Positions 48,193 to 57,642 are shown, numbered from the stretch's first letter. The stretch is 64,000 bases of DNA from Kibdelosporangium philippinense (GCF_021390435.2 NZ_JAJVCN010000003.1:310001-374000), one strand, 5' to 3'. A program made the numbers and translations. The notes: generated from the sequence alone by a model not told the origin.

Positions 48193-48876
48193 GTGCGAAT
48201 CGGTGTGTTCGGAGCAACCGGCGTGATCGGCCAACGCGTTGTGGCAGAGGCTTTGAGCCGTAACCACGATGTCCGCGCGTTCACTCGCAACCAGTCCAAG
48301 ATCCCGGCCGACGCGGGTTCGGTGACCTGGCAAGTCGCCGACGTGCTCGACGTCGACAGCATCATCACGGCGATCTCCGGACTCGACGTCGTTGTCAACG
48401 CCATCAACGCGGGCGACGACATCCCTGACACCATCGCCAATGCCGACGTATTGCCCAGCGCGGCAAGCGCATTGCTGGCCGCGTTGGACCGGCATCCGTC
48501 GACACGGTTGCTCGTTGTCGGCGGCGCGGGCAGTCTTGAGGTGCAGCCCGGCTTGCAGGTTGTCGACGTCGAGGGCTTCGTTGAGCAGTTACCCATCGTT
48601 CTCGGCGTCCCGCCCGAGTACGGCAAGGTGGTACTCGCCCACCGCGATGCGTTGAATCTGTACCGTCTGTCCAACCGCGACTGGACGTATCTCAGCCCAT
48701 CAGCAGCGTTGATCACAGGCGGCGAACGCACGGGCCGTTTCCGCACAGGAACCAACCAACTACTCGTGACGGAAGATGGCACGAGCGACATCTCCGCGGA
48801 AGATCTAGCCGTTGCTCTCCTTGACGAAGCCGAGCGCCCGCAGTTCATCCAACGACGCTTTACCGTGGGGTATTGA
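48193..48876 (+). CDS. NmrA/SDR-type NAD(P)-binding protein
   Basis: A 227-residue atypical short-chain dehydrogenase: nucleotide motif VRIGVFGATGVIGQRVVAEA, then DVRAFTRNQSK, WQVADVLDVDSIITAISGLD, and LLVVGGAGSLEV. The catalytic Tyr-x3-Lys is not clear (PPEYGKVVLAHRDAL), so it may be a redox sensor or oxidoreductase. GTG 48193. Divergent TetR is probably its regulator. Confidence 0.82.
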   Translation: MRIGVFGATGVIGQRVVAEALSRNHDVRAFTRNQSKIPADAGSVTWQVADVLDVDSIITAISGLDVVVNAINAGDDIPDTIANADVLPSAASALLAALDRHPSTRLLVVGGAGSLEVQPGLQVVDVEGFVEQLPIVLGVPPEYGKVVLAHRDALNLYRLSNRDWTYLSPSAALITGGERTGRFRTGTNQLLVTEDGTSDISAEDLAVALLDEAERPQFIQRRFTVGY

Positions 48877-48901
48877 GCGTTCCTCATGTCACGCCGACCT
48901 C

Positions 48902-50041
48902 CTAGACCTCTGCGTTGGCTCTGCGCCAGCCGGATTCGCATCTGTCGGCGAGGCCGGTGAGTTCCAGTGCGGGCAGTACGGCGCGGACTCTGGGCAAGGG
49001 GACGCCGGAGACTTCGGCGATTCGTTCGGCCGAGACCGGGGACCGTAGTTCGAGGGCTTCGTGGACTCTGAGGGATTCTGGGTCAAGGCCGTCGGTGGGT
49101 CGTGGGGTGCTGTCCGGCTTGGCTGCCAAGTCGTCACCGAACAATCCGACTGACTCGATGACCTCGGCCACCGAACTCACCGATGTGGCGAGTCCGTTGC
49201 GGAGCAAGTCATGGCAGCCCATCGACATCGCGGACGTCACGGGTCCGGGCACAACCATCAGCACTCTTCCGAGCGCGGCTGCCGATGCCGCTGTGTTCCG
49301 CGCGCCGCTTCGTTGGCCTGCTTCGACGACCACTGTGCCGGTGCCCAGGGCCGCGATGATTCGGTTGCGGACCAGAAATCTATGGCGGCCCGGTGGTGTT
49401 CCCGGTGGGTATTCGGTGATCACTAGTCCTTGGGCCGCGATGCGGTCGATCAGCAGGGTGTGTCCGGATGGATAGGCTCGATCGATGCCACACGCGAGTA
49501 CAGCTACCGTGCATCCGTTGGCGTTCAGGGCACCCTTGTGCGCGGCGCCGTCGATGCCATAGGCGGCACCGGAAACGACAGTCATCCCGCGACTGGCTAG
49601 GCCGTATCCCATTTCGGTAGCGACATGTTCGCCATAGGACGTGGCTGCTCTGGCACCAACAACGGAAACGGCGCGCTGGAACGACTCTTCAATCGGTGCG
49701 GTGCCGCGTATCCACAGTCCGAGCGGCGCACTCGCCCACTTCAACCCTCGGGCCGCTGCGTTGGTCAGCGGCAGCAATGGCCATGCTGGCCAGTCCTCGT
49801 CTTCGGGTGTCACGAGGCGGGCACCAGCATGTTCACCGGCAGCGAGATCTTCCGCTGCCGTGTCGATATGTCGTCGTGCCGATGTTTCCAACGACACTTG
49901 ATCCGGCACGTTCCCCGCGCGCACAGCCGCTGCAGCGGCAACAAGGCCGTGCTCAGCCACGAACCTTCTCAACGCACAGGTTGGTGGCTCCGCCACCTTG
50001 AGCAAGTATGCACATGCCAGCCGCTGTTCATCTGTCGTCAT
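48902..50041 (-). CDS. dprA: DNA-processing protein A
   Basis: Binds incoming single-stranded DNA and loads RecA; in actinobacteria it is conserved even where transformation is not shown. A 379-residue protein with the Rossmann-like core VSVVGARAATSYGEHVATEM, SGAAYGIDGAAHKGAL, VLACGIDRAYPSGH, RFLVRNRIIAALGTGTVVVE and GSARNTA-type helix, then a C-terminal winged helix (ELRSPVSAERIAEVSGVPLP). ATG 50041 overlaps the yifB region within 2 bp. Confidence 0.93.
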   Translation of the reverse strand: MTTDEQRLACAYLLKVAEPPTCALRRFVAEHGLVAAAAAVRAGNVPDQVSLETSARRHIDTAAEDLAAGEHAGARLVTPEDEDWPAWPLLPLTNAAARGLKWASAPLGLWIRGTAPIEESFQRAVSVVGARAATSYGEHVATEMGYGLASRGMTVVSGAAYGIDGAAHKGALNANGCTVAVLACGIDRAYPSGHTLLIDRIAAQGLVITEYPPGTPPGRHRFLVRNRIIAALGTGTVVVEAGQRSGARNTAASAAALGRVLMVVPGPVTSAMSMGCHDLLRNGLATSVSSVAEVIESVGLFGDDLAAKPDSTPRPTDGLDPESLRVHEALELRSPVSAERIAEVSGVPLPRVRAVLPALELTGLADRCESGWRRANAEV

Positions 50042-50042
50042 T

Positions 50043-51557
50043 TCAGGCCGCCCTTCGATCACGAAACTCCAGCGCCGCCGCGACGTGGTCAGCGTCTGGC
50101 CGATCGACTTCAGCCAGGTCCGCCAACGTCCACGCGACGCGCAAACACCGATCAGCACCTCGCCCAGTCAGTACTCCTGAATGGAGCCCTCGGTTGAGAA
50201 GTGCAGTTACCTTGCGTGGCAATGCGAATTCACGCCAGAGAGATGGTCCGGGCACCTCGGCGTTGGTTGTCCACCCGTGCTCCGACCAGCGTTGTCGCGC
50301 TCGTTCTCGCGCGCGCCACACGCGGGCTCGCACGTGCTCCGTCTTTTCCGGCTCGGCTCCATCCATTGTGGACATCGAGGTGAGCGGTCGCATTCGGACA
50401 CGCAGGTCGACGCGGTCCATGAACGGGCCAGACAATTTCGCGAAGTACCGGCGCCTTGCAGTGGGCGGACATGAGCATTCGGTCTCCCTTGGCGGTGCGC
50501 ATGGGCATGGGTTGGTCGCTAGGACGAGCTGAAATCGGGCTGGATACCGCACAACGCCGTCTCTTCGTGCCAGGCGGATCTCGCCTTCTTCCATCGCGGT
50601 GCGCAGTGATTCGAGTCTGTCCGGCGCGAACTCACAGGCCTCATCGAGGAAGACAACTCCACGGTGAGCACGGCTGATGCCGCCTGGCTTGGCCAATCCG
50701 ACTCCACCGCCAACGAGTGCGGCTACGGATGTCGTGTGATGGGGCGCGAAGAATGGCGGTGTCGTGATCAATGGCGACTCAAGCTTCAGCAGGCCAGCGA
50801 CCGAATGTACGGCCGTGACTTCTAGGGACTGCTCGTGGGTCAGTGGCGGCAGCAAGGCGGGCAGCCTGCGGGCAAGCATGGTCTTTCCTGTTCCTGGTGG
50901 GCCGACCATCAGGAGGTGGTGGCCACCGGCCGCGGCTACTTCGAGCGCCCAACGGGCTTCGGGTTGACCGACCACATCGGCGAGGTCAGGCAGGTCGTCG
51001 ACGGCCGCCGACTCCTGAGATCCTGGTGTTCTCAAGGCGTCATCCTGTCCTCTCAACCAGTCGAGGACGCTTCTGAGCTCGTCGGCTCCGAGTACATCAA
51101 TACCGGTGACCAACGCTGCTTCGGGCAACGCGTTTGTCGGTACTACCGCACGTTTGACACCTGCGCGGCGTGCCGCCAGCAGGCACGGCAGGACGCCGTG
51201 CACATCTCTGACGCGGCCGTCGAGGGCAAGTTCTCCGATCATCACGGTGGTACGGACGAGTTCGGCCGGGACCGCCCGGGCTGCCGCGAGAATGACGCAG
51301 GCAAGCGCCAGGTCGTAGCCTGAGCCGTTTTTTCGCACTGCCGCAGGTGAAAGGGCCACGGTGATCTGTTGCTTTGGCCATTCTTCGTCGCTGTTTCGGA
51401 CGGCTGCGTGGACTCTGTCCTTGGCTTCGTTGAGGGCCGCGTCGGGCAAGCCGACTATGACCATCTTGGACGCGCCTTTTCCTACGTCGGCTTCGATCTC
51501 AACCATCCGACCGTCCATTCCGAACAGTGCGACCGACCATGCTTGTGCCAGTGCCAT
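50043..51557 (-). CDS. YifB/ComM-family Mg-chelatase-like AAA+ ATPase
   Basis: A 504-residue protein of the ComM type, a branch-migration helicase family in transformation. An N-terminal Lon-like fold (IVGLPDAALNEAKDRVHAAV), Walker A MVGPPGTGKTM, Walker B RGVVFLDEACEF, zinc-like cysteines NPCPCAPPRETECSC, and sensor region LSGPFMDRVDLRV. ATG 51557 overlaps the yraN stop (TGATG). Part of the conserved yraN-yifB-dprA operon. Confidence 0.93.
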   Translation of the reverse strand: MALAQAWSVALFGMDGRMVEIEADVGKGASKMVIVGLPDAALNEAKDRVHAAVRNSDEEWPKQQITVALSPAAVRKNGSGYDLALACVILAAARAVPAELVRTTVMIGELALDGRVRDVHGVLPCLLAARRAGVKRAVVPTNALPEAALVTGIDVLGADELRSVLDWLRGQDDALRTPGSQESAAVDDLPDLADVVGQPEARWALEVAAAGGHHLLMVGPPGTGKTMLARRLPALLPPLTHEQSLEVTAVHSVAGLLKLESPLITTPPFFAPHHTTSVAALVGGGVGLAKPGGISRAHRGVVFLDEACEFAPDRLESLRTAMEEGEIRLARRDGVVRYPARFQLVLATNPCPCAPPRETECSCPPTARRRYFAKLSGPFMDRVDLRVRMRPLTSMSTMDGAEPEKTEHVRARVWRARERARQRWSEHGWTTNAEVPGPSLWREFALPRKVTALLNRGLHSGVLTGRGADRCLRVAWTLADLAEVDRPDADHVAAALEFRDRRAA

Positions 51558-52051
51558 CAGAAGGCTTCCTTGATGTGGGTGATGCGCGGTTTGCTGTGCG
51601 GCGGCCAGGTGATGGCCATGATGTCGAAGCGGATTTCGCACCAGGGGATGCGGAATGTGGACAGCCAGATGTGGGTTAGGCGGCGGATGCGTCTGGCTTT
51701 GCGGTCGTCGACGGCGTCTTCAGGGTCGCCAAAGCCATCTCCCGCACGGGTTTTGACCTCGCAGACGACCACCATCGAGCCGTCGGTCAGGATCAGGTCG
51801 AGTTCGCCTTCTTTGCAGCGCCAGTTGCGGTCCAGCAGAACAAGGCCTTGGCGGGAGAGGTATGCGACCGCGAGGTCTTCTCCTTTGCGGCCCAGTTCAT
51901 GGTGGGGGTTGGGAGGTTTCGGCACTGGGGGTTTCAAAGTCGATGGCCGGCGTGACTTCGGCACAGACGCCTTCGATGGGGTTGGCGGTGGCACTGATGT
52001 CCGTGACTCTGTGGACTGTTGCCGTTTGGTGTTCGGCGCCGTGGTTTCCAT
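51557..52051 (-). CDS. yraN: YraN/UPF0102 endonuclease-like protein
   Basis: A protein of about 164 residues from ATG 52051. The conserved domain is C-terminal: HHELGRKGEDLAVAYLSRQG, LLDRNWRCKEGELDLIL and VVVCEVKTR, the restriction-endonuclease-like D-x-E-x-K core. The first 45-50 residues are Pro/Ser/Thr-rich and atypical. The frame extends to 52252 through low-complexity sequence, so the start is uncertain. It leads the yraN-yifB-dprA operon. Confidence 0.85.
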   Translation of the reverse strand: METTAPNTKRQQSTESRTSVPPPTPSKASVPKSRRPSTLKPPVPKPPNPHHELGRKGEDLAVAYLSRQGLVLLDRNWRCKEGELDLILTDGSMVVVCEVKTRAGDGFGDPEDAVDDRKARRIRRLTHIWLSTFRIPWCEIRFDIMAITWPPHSKPRITHIKEAF

Positions 52052-52296
52052 TGGTGTCCCCTGTGGTGCGCTGGGTGGTGTGATTCCAGCTTTCCGCCGG
52101 GGTGGGGTGGGGTGCCAGGGGTGGGGATGGTGGCTGTGGATAAGCGGTTGGTTGTGTATCGATCGGGAATTTGCGATCTTGGAGGGCGGAGTTTTGTCGC
52201 CGGTGTGTGGTAGGCGCTCGTTTGGCGGGTGTCTCGGCAACCGGGATGCCACTAGGGTGGTTGCCCGGACCGGCGAGTGACGGCGAAGGGAGCTCA

Positions 52297-53058
52297 GTGA
52301 AGCCCGTCGAGGTGCATCGGACGATCGAAGGCCCGCAGGACGCCCCCGTCCTCATCCTCTCCGGGTCGATCGGCAGCAATCTCGATATGTGGCTGCCGCA
52401 GCGCACCGCTCTCTCCGATGAGTACCGCGTGGTCAGCTATGACCATCGTGGACATGGGAAGTCTCCTGTCCCTGACGGTCCGTACACGATCGCCGACTTA
52501 GCCGGCGATGTGATCGCTCTGCTTGACCAGTTGCAGGTTGAGAAGGCTCATTTCTGCGGTTTGTCGCTCGGGGGTGCGGTTGGTCAATGGCTGGGGCGGT
52601 ATCACCCGCATCGGCTTGACCAGCTTGTGCTTGCTTGTACGTCGTCTTGGTTCGCGCCGGCGGAGGCGTGGGCTGAGCGGGCTGAGAACGTGCGTGCGAA
52701 GGGCACGGAGTGGTTGGCTGATTTCACGCTTGGCCGGTGGCTCAGCCCTGGGTTTGCCGATGCTCAGCAGCGTGAGGCTGTTCGCGCGATGGTTACCAGC
52801 ACGCCCGCTGATGGGTACATCAGCTGCTGCTCCGCGCTAGCCGCGTGGGATTTCGCCGGGGAGCTTCCGGAGATCCCCACGCCTACTTTGGCCATCGCGG
52901 GGGCTGAGGATCCGGCCACGCCACCCGATCACCTTCGGGACATCGCCGCCGCTATTCCGCGGAGCAGGCTTGCTGTCCTCGATGGCGCCGCTCACCTCGC
53001 CAACGTCGAGCGCCCGGTTGAGTTCAACGACCTGCTCCGGGCTCACCTGCTCGGTTAG
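52297..53058 (+). CDS. Alpha/beta hydrolase, 3-oxoadipate enol-lactonase-like
   Basis: A 253-residue hydrolase from GTG 52297 (gaaggg upstream). Nucleophile elbow CGLSLGGAVGQW, oxyanion region LSGSIGSNLDMW, Asp near AIAGAEDPATPPDHL and His in LDGAAHLANVERP. Closest to PcaD-type enol-lactonases of the beta-ketoadipate pathway, but no other pca genes are here, so the substrate is open. Its last 4 bp overlap the convergent DUF2469 gene. Confidence 0.87.
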   Translation: MKPVEVHRTIEGPQDAPVLILSGSIGSNLDMWLPQRTALSDEYRVVSYDHRGHGKSPVPDGPYTIADLAGDVIALLDQLQVEKAHFCGLSLGGAVGQWLGRYHPHRLDQLVLACTSSWFAPAEAWAERAENVRAKGTEWLADFTLGRWLSPGFADAQQREAVRAMVTSTPADGYISCCSALAAWDFAGELPEIPTPTLAIAGAEDPATPPDHLRDIAAAIPRSRLAVLDGAAHLANVERPVEFNDLLRAHLLG

Positions 53059-53375
53059 GAGCCAAGGCCTTCGTCGGGCAGCCTGAGTTCAGGCTTGTCC
53101 AGCTCTTCGACATTCACGTCCTTGAATGTGATCACCCGGACGTTCTTCACGAACCTGGCCGGCCGGTACATGTCCCAGACCCAGGCGTCGGACATGCGTA
53201 CTTCGAAGTACACCTCGCCGTCCGCGTCCCTGATCTGCACGTCGACCGAATTGGCCAGGTAGAACCGCCGCTCCGTCTCCACAACGTAGGAGAACTGGCC
53301 GACGATGTCGCGGTACTCCCGGTAGAGCTGCAGCTCCATCTCGGTCTCGTACTTCTCGAGGTCCTCCGCACTCAT
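53055..53375 (-). CDS. DUF2469 protein
   Basis: A 106-residue protein: MSAEDLEKYETEMELQLYRE, YRDIVGQFSYVVETERRFYL and VYFEVRMSDAWVWDMYRPAR, matching the actinobacteria-specific DUF2469 (Rv2901c) family. Always found beside rnhB. Function unknown; no catalytic motif or membrane segment. It overlaps rnhB by 4 bp. Confidence 0.92.
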   Translation of the reverse strand: MSAEDLEKYETEMELQLYREYRDIVGQFSYVVETERRFYLANSVDVQIRDADGEVYFEVRMSDAWVWDMYRPARFVKNVRVITFKDVNVEELDKPELRLPDEGLGS

Positions 53376-54154
53376 CCGACCCGAGCTCCTCCTCGTCCTG
53401 ATTCCACCTCTTGCCGAGGGGAGCCCCCATTGTGAACCACGTCAGCCGCCGCCACACTCAGTGCCACGCGGCGCGGCGGGCGCAAGCCGTGTTGAATCCC
53501 CGCGGACGCCACGTTGGAGTACGACCAACGATGCACGGCACTGGGCCCGTGCTCACCGAGCGCGGCGTGGTGCCTGCCGGTGATGTAGCCCTTGTGCTCG
53601 TCGAATCCGTAGGCCGGTAGCTCCTCGTGCAGCTCCCCCATTATCCGGTCCCTTGTCACCTTGGCGAGCACGGACGCGGCTGCGATACACGCCACAGCGA
53701 GGTCACCTTTGATCACGGCCATGCTCGGGGCGGTGAAGCCGGACACGCGAAAACCGTCGGTGAGCACGTATCCGGGCTGCATTTTCAGCCACGCCACGGC
53801 CCGGCGCATGCCTTCCAGGTTCGCGTAGCCCACGCCACGAGAATCCACCTCATCGGGTGGAATGACGACAACCGCGTAATCCAGCGCACGCTTACGCACG
53901 ATGTCGAACATCCGGTCGCGCGCGGCCGCGGTCATCAGCTTCGAGTCGGTGAGGTCCTCGAACTTCGCCGCGTCACTGGGTTTCAGCATGCACGAGGCCA
54001 CCACGAGCGGCCCCGCACACGCACCACGACCGGCCTCGTCGACACCGACGACCGGCCCAAGACCACGACGTTCCAATGCACTCTGCATGGCCCAGGTCCC
54101 GCCGTCACGCCGAATGGGAACGCGCGGCGGGCGCAGGCTCAAGGTGACCGGCAC
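53372..54154 (-). CDS. rnhB: Ribonuclease HII
   Basis: Removes RNA from RNA-DNA hybrids and single ribonucleotides from DNA. About 260 residues. Catalytic acids: Asp and Glu in GVDEAGRGACAGPLV, Asp in TDSKLM and TDGF. The C-terminal AACIAAASVLAKVTRDRIM region is normal. GTG 54154 is 4 bp past the lepB stop; ATG (MQSALERRG) further in is an alternative that would still keep the domain. Confidence 0.93.
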   Translation of the reverse strand: MPVTLSLRPPRVPIRRDGGTWAMQSALERRGLGPVVGVDEAGRGACAGPLVVASCMLKPSDAAKFEDLTDSKLMTAAARDRMFDIVRKRALDYAVVVIPPDEVDSRGVGYANLEGMRRAVAWLKMQPGYVLTDGFRVSGFTAPSMAVIKGDLAVACIAAASVLAKVTRDRIMGELHEELPAYGFDEHKGYITGRHHAALGEHGPSAVHRWSYSNVASAGIQHGLRPPRRVALSVAAADVVHNGGSPRQEVESGRGGARVG

Positions 54155-54158
54155 TGGG

Positions 54159-55139
54159 CTACTTCCGCTCGGAGGAACCCTTGAATGACCGGGAGACAGC
54201 AAGGCCGACTCGACGCGAAGTCCGCCACACCGGCCACGCCAGCAGCACACCGACGCCGAGCGGGATGCCGTTCTGCCACAGCGGGGCCGACGCCAGCGCC
54301 TGCGGGTTGGGGTCGGAGATGCCGCCCCAGCGGTTCGGCGGCAGCACGATCACCTGTGCCTTGCCGATCACGTCGGAGACGGGCACGACGCCCTCGAGCC
54401 GGGTGTTGCCCTGCTTGCGCGAGTCGGACGAGTTGTTGCGGTTGTCGCCCTGGACCCACAGCGTGCCCGGCGGAACCGTGACCGGTTCGAACGCCTGGTC
54501 GCCGTTGGGGGCGCCGCCTTCCCAGTACACGTACGGCTCGTTGAGGACCTTGTCGTCGACGTAGACCTTGCCGTCGGCGTCGCCGCGAACGGTCTGACCG
54601 CCGACCGCGATCACGCGCTTGACGAAGTCCTTCTCGTCCGGCGGGGCGAGGCCGATCACCGAACCGAGCTGCTCGAGAAAACGGACGAACGCGTTTTCCG
54701 AGCGGTCACCCGCGAATTCGTTCTGCACCCACGGACCCGGGCCCTTGAAGACGATGACGTCGCCGGGCGCGGGATCGGTGAAGTAATAGGTGACCTTCTC
54801 GACCAGGATCCGGTCACCTTGACAGCCTGGGCACCCGTGCAGCGTCTCCTCCATCGAACCCGATGGGATGACGTACACCCGCGCGAGGAACTGCTGGATC
54901 AGGAAGACCAGGACAAGAGCCACGACGATGAGGATCGGCAACTCTTTCCAAAAAGACATTTTCTTCTTTTTGGGTTTTTTGCCTGATTCCGACTCATCGA
55001 CGTCCGCCGGACGTCCGCGCCGAGACTCGTAAATGCCAGGCTCACGCGCTTCGGACTTTTGGGATTCCAGCGGACCGGTGACTTCTTCCGGACGTTCCGG
55101 ATCATCCTCGGGTGCGTTGGGGTGCACGGGATTAACCAC
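54159..55139 (-). CDS. lepB: Signal peptidase I
   Basis: Cleaves Sec and Tat signal peptides at the outer face of the membrane. The 326-residue protein has a 60-residue charged N-terminus, a membrane anchor (LPILIVVALVLVFLIQQF), Ser in IPSGSMEETL and Lys in KDFVKRVIAVGG, box E GDNRNNSSDSR and a second C-terminal membrane helix. A CPGCQGD pair near the active site is typical of actinobacterial forms. GTG start at 55139. Confidence 0.95.
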   Translation of the reverse strand: MVNPVHPNAPEDDPERPEEVTGPLESQKSEAREPGIYESRRGRPADVDESESGKKPKKKKMSFWKELPILIVVALVLVFLIQQFLARVYVIPSGSMEETLHGCPGCQGDRILVEKVTYYFTDPAPGDVIVFKGPGPWVQNEFAGDRSENAFVRFLEQLGSVIGLAPPDEKDFVKRVIAVGGQTVRGDADGKVYVDDKVLNEPYVYWEGGAPNGDQAFEPVTVPPGTLWVQGDNRNNSSDSRKQGNTRLEGVVPVSDVIGKAQVIVLPPNRWGGISDPNPQALASAPLWQNGIPLGVGVLLAWPVWRTSRRVGLAVSRSFKGSSERK

Positions 55140-55172
55140 GTCGCCAGGTTACGGCAGAAGGAGCCGGTCGCG

Positions 55173-55532
55173 TCACACGCCCGAAGGGGTTTCGCGCTTC
55201 TCCTTGATCTTGGCGGCCTTGCCACGCAGTTCGCGCAGGTAGTAGAGCTTGGCCCGGCGGACGTCACCGCGCTTGGCGACCTCGATCTTGGCGACGTTCG
55301 GGGAATGCACCGGGAAGGTGCGCTCGACGCCGACGCCGTACGAGATCTTGCGAACGGTGAAGGTCTCGCGAACGCCACCGCCCTGGCGGCGGATCACGAC
55401 GCCCTGGAACTCCTGGACTCGCGAGCGCGAGCCCTCGATGACGCGGACCTGGACCTTGAGGGTGTCGCCCGGCCGGAAGTCCGGGATGTCGGAACGCAGC
55501 GACTGGGCGTCCAGTGCATCCAGGGTGTTCAT
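55173..55532 (-). CDS. rplS: 50S ribosomal protein L19
   Basis: A 119-residue large-subunit protein at the subunit interface: MNTLDALDAQSLRSDIPDFR, PGDTLKVQVRVIEGSRSRVQ, and FPVHSPNVAKIEVAKRGDVR with KLYYLRELRGKAA at the end. Complete. It lies between trmD and lepB, the usual actinobacterial order; 145 bp separate it from trmD. Confidence 0.97.
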   Translation of the reverse strand: MNTLDALDAQSLRSDIPDFRPGDTLKVQVRVIEGSRSRVQEFQGVVIRRQGGGVRETFTVRKISYGVGVERTFPVHSPNVAKIEVAKRGDVRRAKLYYLRELRGKAAKIKEKRETPSGV

Positions 55533-55677
55533 CGGTTGTCCATCCTCGTCATCGGGTGTGTTCTTCGTGTCTCCCGGCAGGCATGGCAACAACCCCTGAG
55601 CCAACCTGGGAGAGGGCTTTCTGGCGCGCGTCGGAAACAGGGCCCGACAGCAGCAACCGAGCAAGTATGACAGGTCG

Positions 55678-56439
55678 TCATGCCGGAGGCGAAATCGCCC
55701 CCGTGCGCAGCCGTTCCAGCAGGGCGCGGTCGTGCTTGTCCAGCGCACCTTCTGGCAGGCGTTCAAGCAGGTCAGGGCGACGTTCGAAGGTCCGCTCGAT
55801 GGCTTTGTCACGGCGCCAGCGGTCGATCGCGGCGTGGTTTCCCGACCGGAGGATGTCCGGTACGGCGAACTCCCGCCAGACCTCGGGCCGGGTGTAGCTG
55901 GGTCCCTCGAGCAGGCCGTCGGAGAACGAGTCCTGCTCGGCCGACGCCGGGTTGCCGAGCACGCCAGGAAGCAACCTGGCGACGGCCTCGACCATGACCA
56001 TGACCGCGACCTCACCACCGACAAGCACGTAGTCGCCGATAGAAACCTCGTCGACAGGCATGCGGCGAGCGGCGTCGTCGATCACGCGTTGGTCGATGCC
56101 CTCATAGCGGCCACACGCGAAGACCAGGCGTGACTCCGTGGCATACGAACGCGCCATCACCTGCGTGAACGGTTTGCCCGCAGGCGTTGGCACGACCAAC
56201 CGGGGCGTATCGCCCGCGCACACGGAATCCAGGGCGTCGCCCCATATCTGAGGCTTCATGACCATGCCCGGACCGCCGCCATACGGACTGTCATCAACTG
56301 CTTTGTGCACGTCGTGGGTCCAGTCGCGCAGGTCGTGCACGCGGACGTCCAGCAACCCACGGTCGATGGCTTTGCCGAGCAACGCGGCGCGCAGAGGCGC
56401 CAGGTACTCGGGAAAAATCGTGACGACGTCAATGCGCAT
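55678..56439 (-). CDS. trmD: tRNA (guanine-37-N1)-methyltransferase
   Basis: SPOUT methyltransferase that prevents +1 frameshifting by methylating G37. A 253-residue protein with MRIDVVTIFPEYLAPL, DDSPYGGGPGMVMKP, the trefoil-knot segments VFACGRYEGIDQRVID and VSIGDYVLVGGEVAVM, and the domain linker. Two bp separate it from rimM, so it is co-translated. Confidence 0.97.
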   Translation of the reverse strand: MRIDVVTIFPEYLAPLRAALLGKAIDRGLLDVRVHDLRDWTHDVHKAVDDSPYGGGPGMVMKPQIWGDALDSVCAGDTPRLVVPTPAGKPFTQVMARSYATESRLVFACGRYEGIDQRVIDDAARRMPVDEVSIGDYVLVGGEVAVMVMVEAVARLLPGVLGNPASAEQDSFSDGLLEGPSYTRPEVWREFAVPDILRSGNHAAIDRWRRDKAIERTFERRPDLLERLPEGALDKHDRALLERLRTGAISPPA

Positions 56440-56441
56440 GA

Positions 56442-56951
56442 TCAGTCCAACAGGCCCTCGGGCGGGTCGAGCACCACGCGGCGCCCGGCAATGTCCACCT
56501 CAGGGACGATTTCCCGGACGAACGGGACCAGGACCTCACGTCCATCGACATCCAGCGCGAGCAACTCGCCCGCGGCGCTGTGCACGACTTCGCGGACAGT
56601 CCCCACGGGAGACCCGTCTGCGAGCACAGCGGCGAGCCCTTCGAGTTCATGGTCGTAGAACTCGTCGGGATCATCAGTCGGTGGGAGCGCGTCCGTGTCG
56701 GCGAGGAGCAAAGCCCCTCGGAGTGCCTCAGCGGCGGTCCGGTCGGGAACCTCGTCGAAGAAGACGAGAAGACGCTCACCGTGTGCTCGTACAGCGGAGA
56801 GCGTCAATGGCCGAGACGAACCGTCGCGCAGCCGCGCGGCCACGACCGCACCAGGAGCGAAACGCTGCTCGGGCGAGTCTGTGCGCACTTCCACGGCGAG
56901 TTCGCCGCGGATCCCGTGCGCCTTGGCCACGCGGCCGACGACGACATCCAT
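56442..56951 (-). CDS. rimM: Ribosome maturation factor RimM
   Basis: Assists 30S head assembly by binding S19. A 169-residue protein: VVVGRVAKAHGIRGELAVEV, the PRC-barrel with DEFYDHELEGLAAVLADGSP, and IVPEVDIAGRRVVLDPPEGL at the end. Order rpsP-KH-rimM-trmD is canonical. Confidence 0.95.
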   Translation of the reverse strand: MDVVVGRVAKAHGIRGELAVEVRTDSPEQRFAPGAVVAARLRDGSSRPLTLSAVRAHGERLLVFFDEVPDRTAAEALRGALLLADTDALPPTDDPDEFYDHELEGLAAVLADGSPVGTVREVVHSAAGELLALDVDGREVLVPFVREIVPEVDIAGRRVVLDPPEGLLD

Positions 56952-56956
56952 GGGCG

Positions 56957-57196
56957 CTAGTGGTCGGTGTCCACCACGTCCACGCGGACACCCCGGCCGC
57001 CTATCCCGGCCATGACCGTACGCAGGGCGGTGGCGGTCCGCCCACCCCTGCCGATCACCTTGCCGAGATCATCGGGGTGGACGTGGACCTCGAGAGTGCG
57101 GCCCCGGCGCGTGGTGACCAGCTCCACCCGGACCTCGTCCGGGTGGTCGACGATCCCGCGCACCAGGTGCTCGAGCGAGTCCGCGAGGAAGCTCAC
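56957..57196 (-). CDS. KH-domain RNA-binding protein (KhpA/YlqC type)
   Basis: A 79-residue single KH domain with the GxxG loop in KVIGRGGRTATALRTV. Small KH proteins at this place between rpsP and rimM bind structured RNA and, in firmicutes, act with KhpB. GTG start at 57196 overlaps the rpsP stop by 4 bp. Ends at DTDH, 5 bp before rimM. Confidence 0.93.
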   Translation of the reverse strand: MSFLADSLEHLVRGIVDHPDEVRVELVTTRRGRTLEVHVHPDDLGKVIGRGGRTATALRTVMAGIGGRGVRVDVVDTDH

Positions 57197-57642
57197 GCGT
57201 CTTCCTTGGCGCCCTCATCCGCCTTGGCCTCGTCAGCCTTGGCGTCGGCCTTCTTGTTGCTCTTCTTCTTCGGCGTGGTGGCCTCGGTGACCGGCTCCTC
57301 GCCAGCGGCGGCCAGCGCGGCGGCGAACAGCTCCGCCTTGTCCGGCTTGGCTTCCTTGACCTTCAGCGTGCCCTCGGTGCCCGGCAGGCCCTTGAACTTC
57401 TGCCAGTCGCCGGTGATCTTGAACAGGTGCTCGACCGGCTCGGTCGGCTGCGCGCCGACACCCAGCCAGTACTGGGCCCGCTCGGAGTTCACCTCGATCA
57501 GGCTCGGCTCCTCCTTCGGCGCGTAGCGGCCGATCGTCTCGATGGCCTTGCCACTGCGACGGGTGCGCGAGTCGGCGACGATGATGCGGTAGTACGGCGA
57601 CCGGATCTTTCCGAGACGCTGCAGCTTGATCTTGACTGCCAC
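57193..57642 (-). CDS. rpsP: 30S ribosomal protein S16
   Basis: A 149-residue S16: AVKIKLQRLGKIRSPYYRII, VADSRTRRSGKAIETIGRYA and AQYWLGVGAQPTEPVEHLFK, then a 60-residue Lys/Ala/Glu-rich C-terminal tail (TPKKKSNKKADAKADEAKAD) usual in actinobacteria. GTG 57642 gives VAVKIK. First gene of the rpsP-KH-rimM-trmD run; its promoter must lie in 57643-57832. Confidence 0.97.
   Translation of the reverse strand: MAVKIKLQRLGKIRSPYYRIIVADSRTRRSGKAIETIGRYAPKEEPSLIEVNSERAQYWLGVGAQPTEPVEHLFKITGDWQKFKGLPGTEGTLKVKEAKPDKAELFAAALAAAGEEPVTEATTPKKKSNKKADAKADEAKADEGAKEDA

Noticed and set aside
48902..52051. yraN-yifB-dprA as evidence of an active DNA-uptake locus
   Set aside because: These genes are conserved in nearly all actinobacteria; no ComEA/ComEC or pilus genes are in the window, so competence cannot be inferred.
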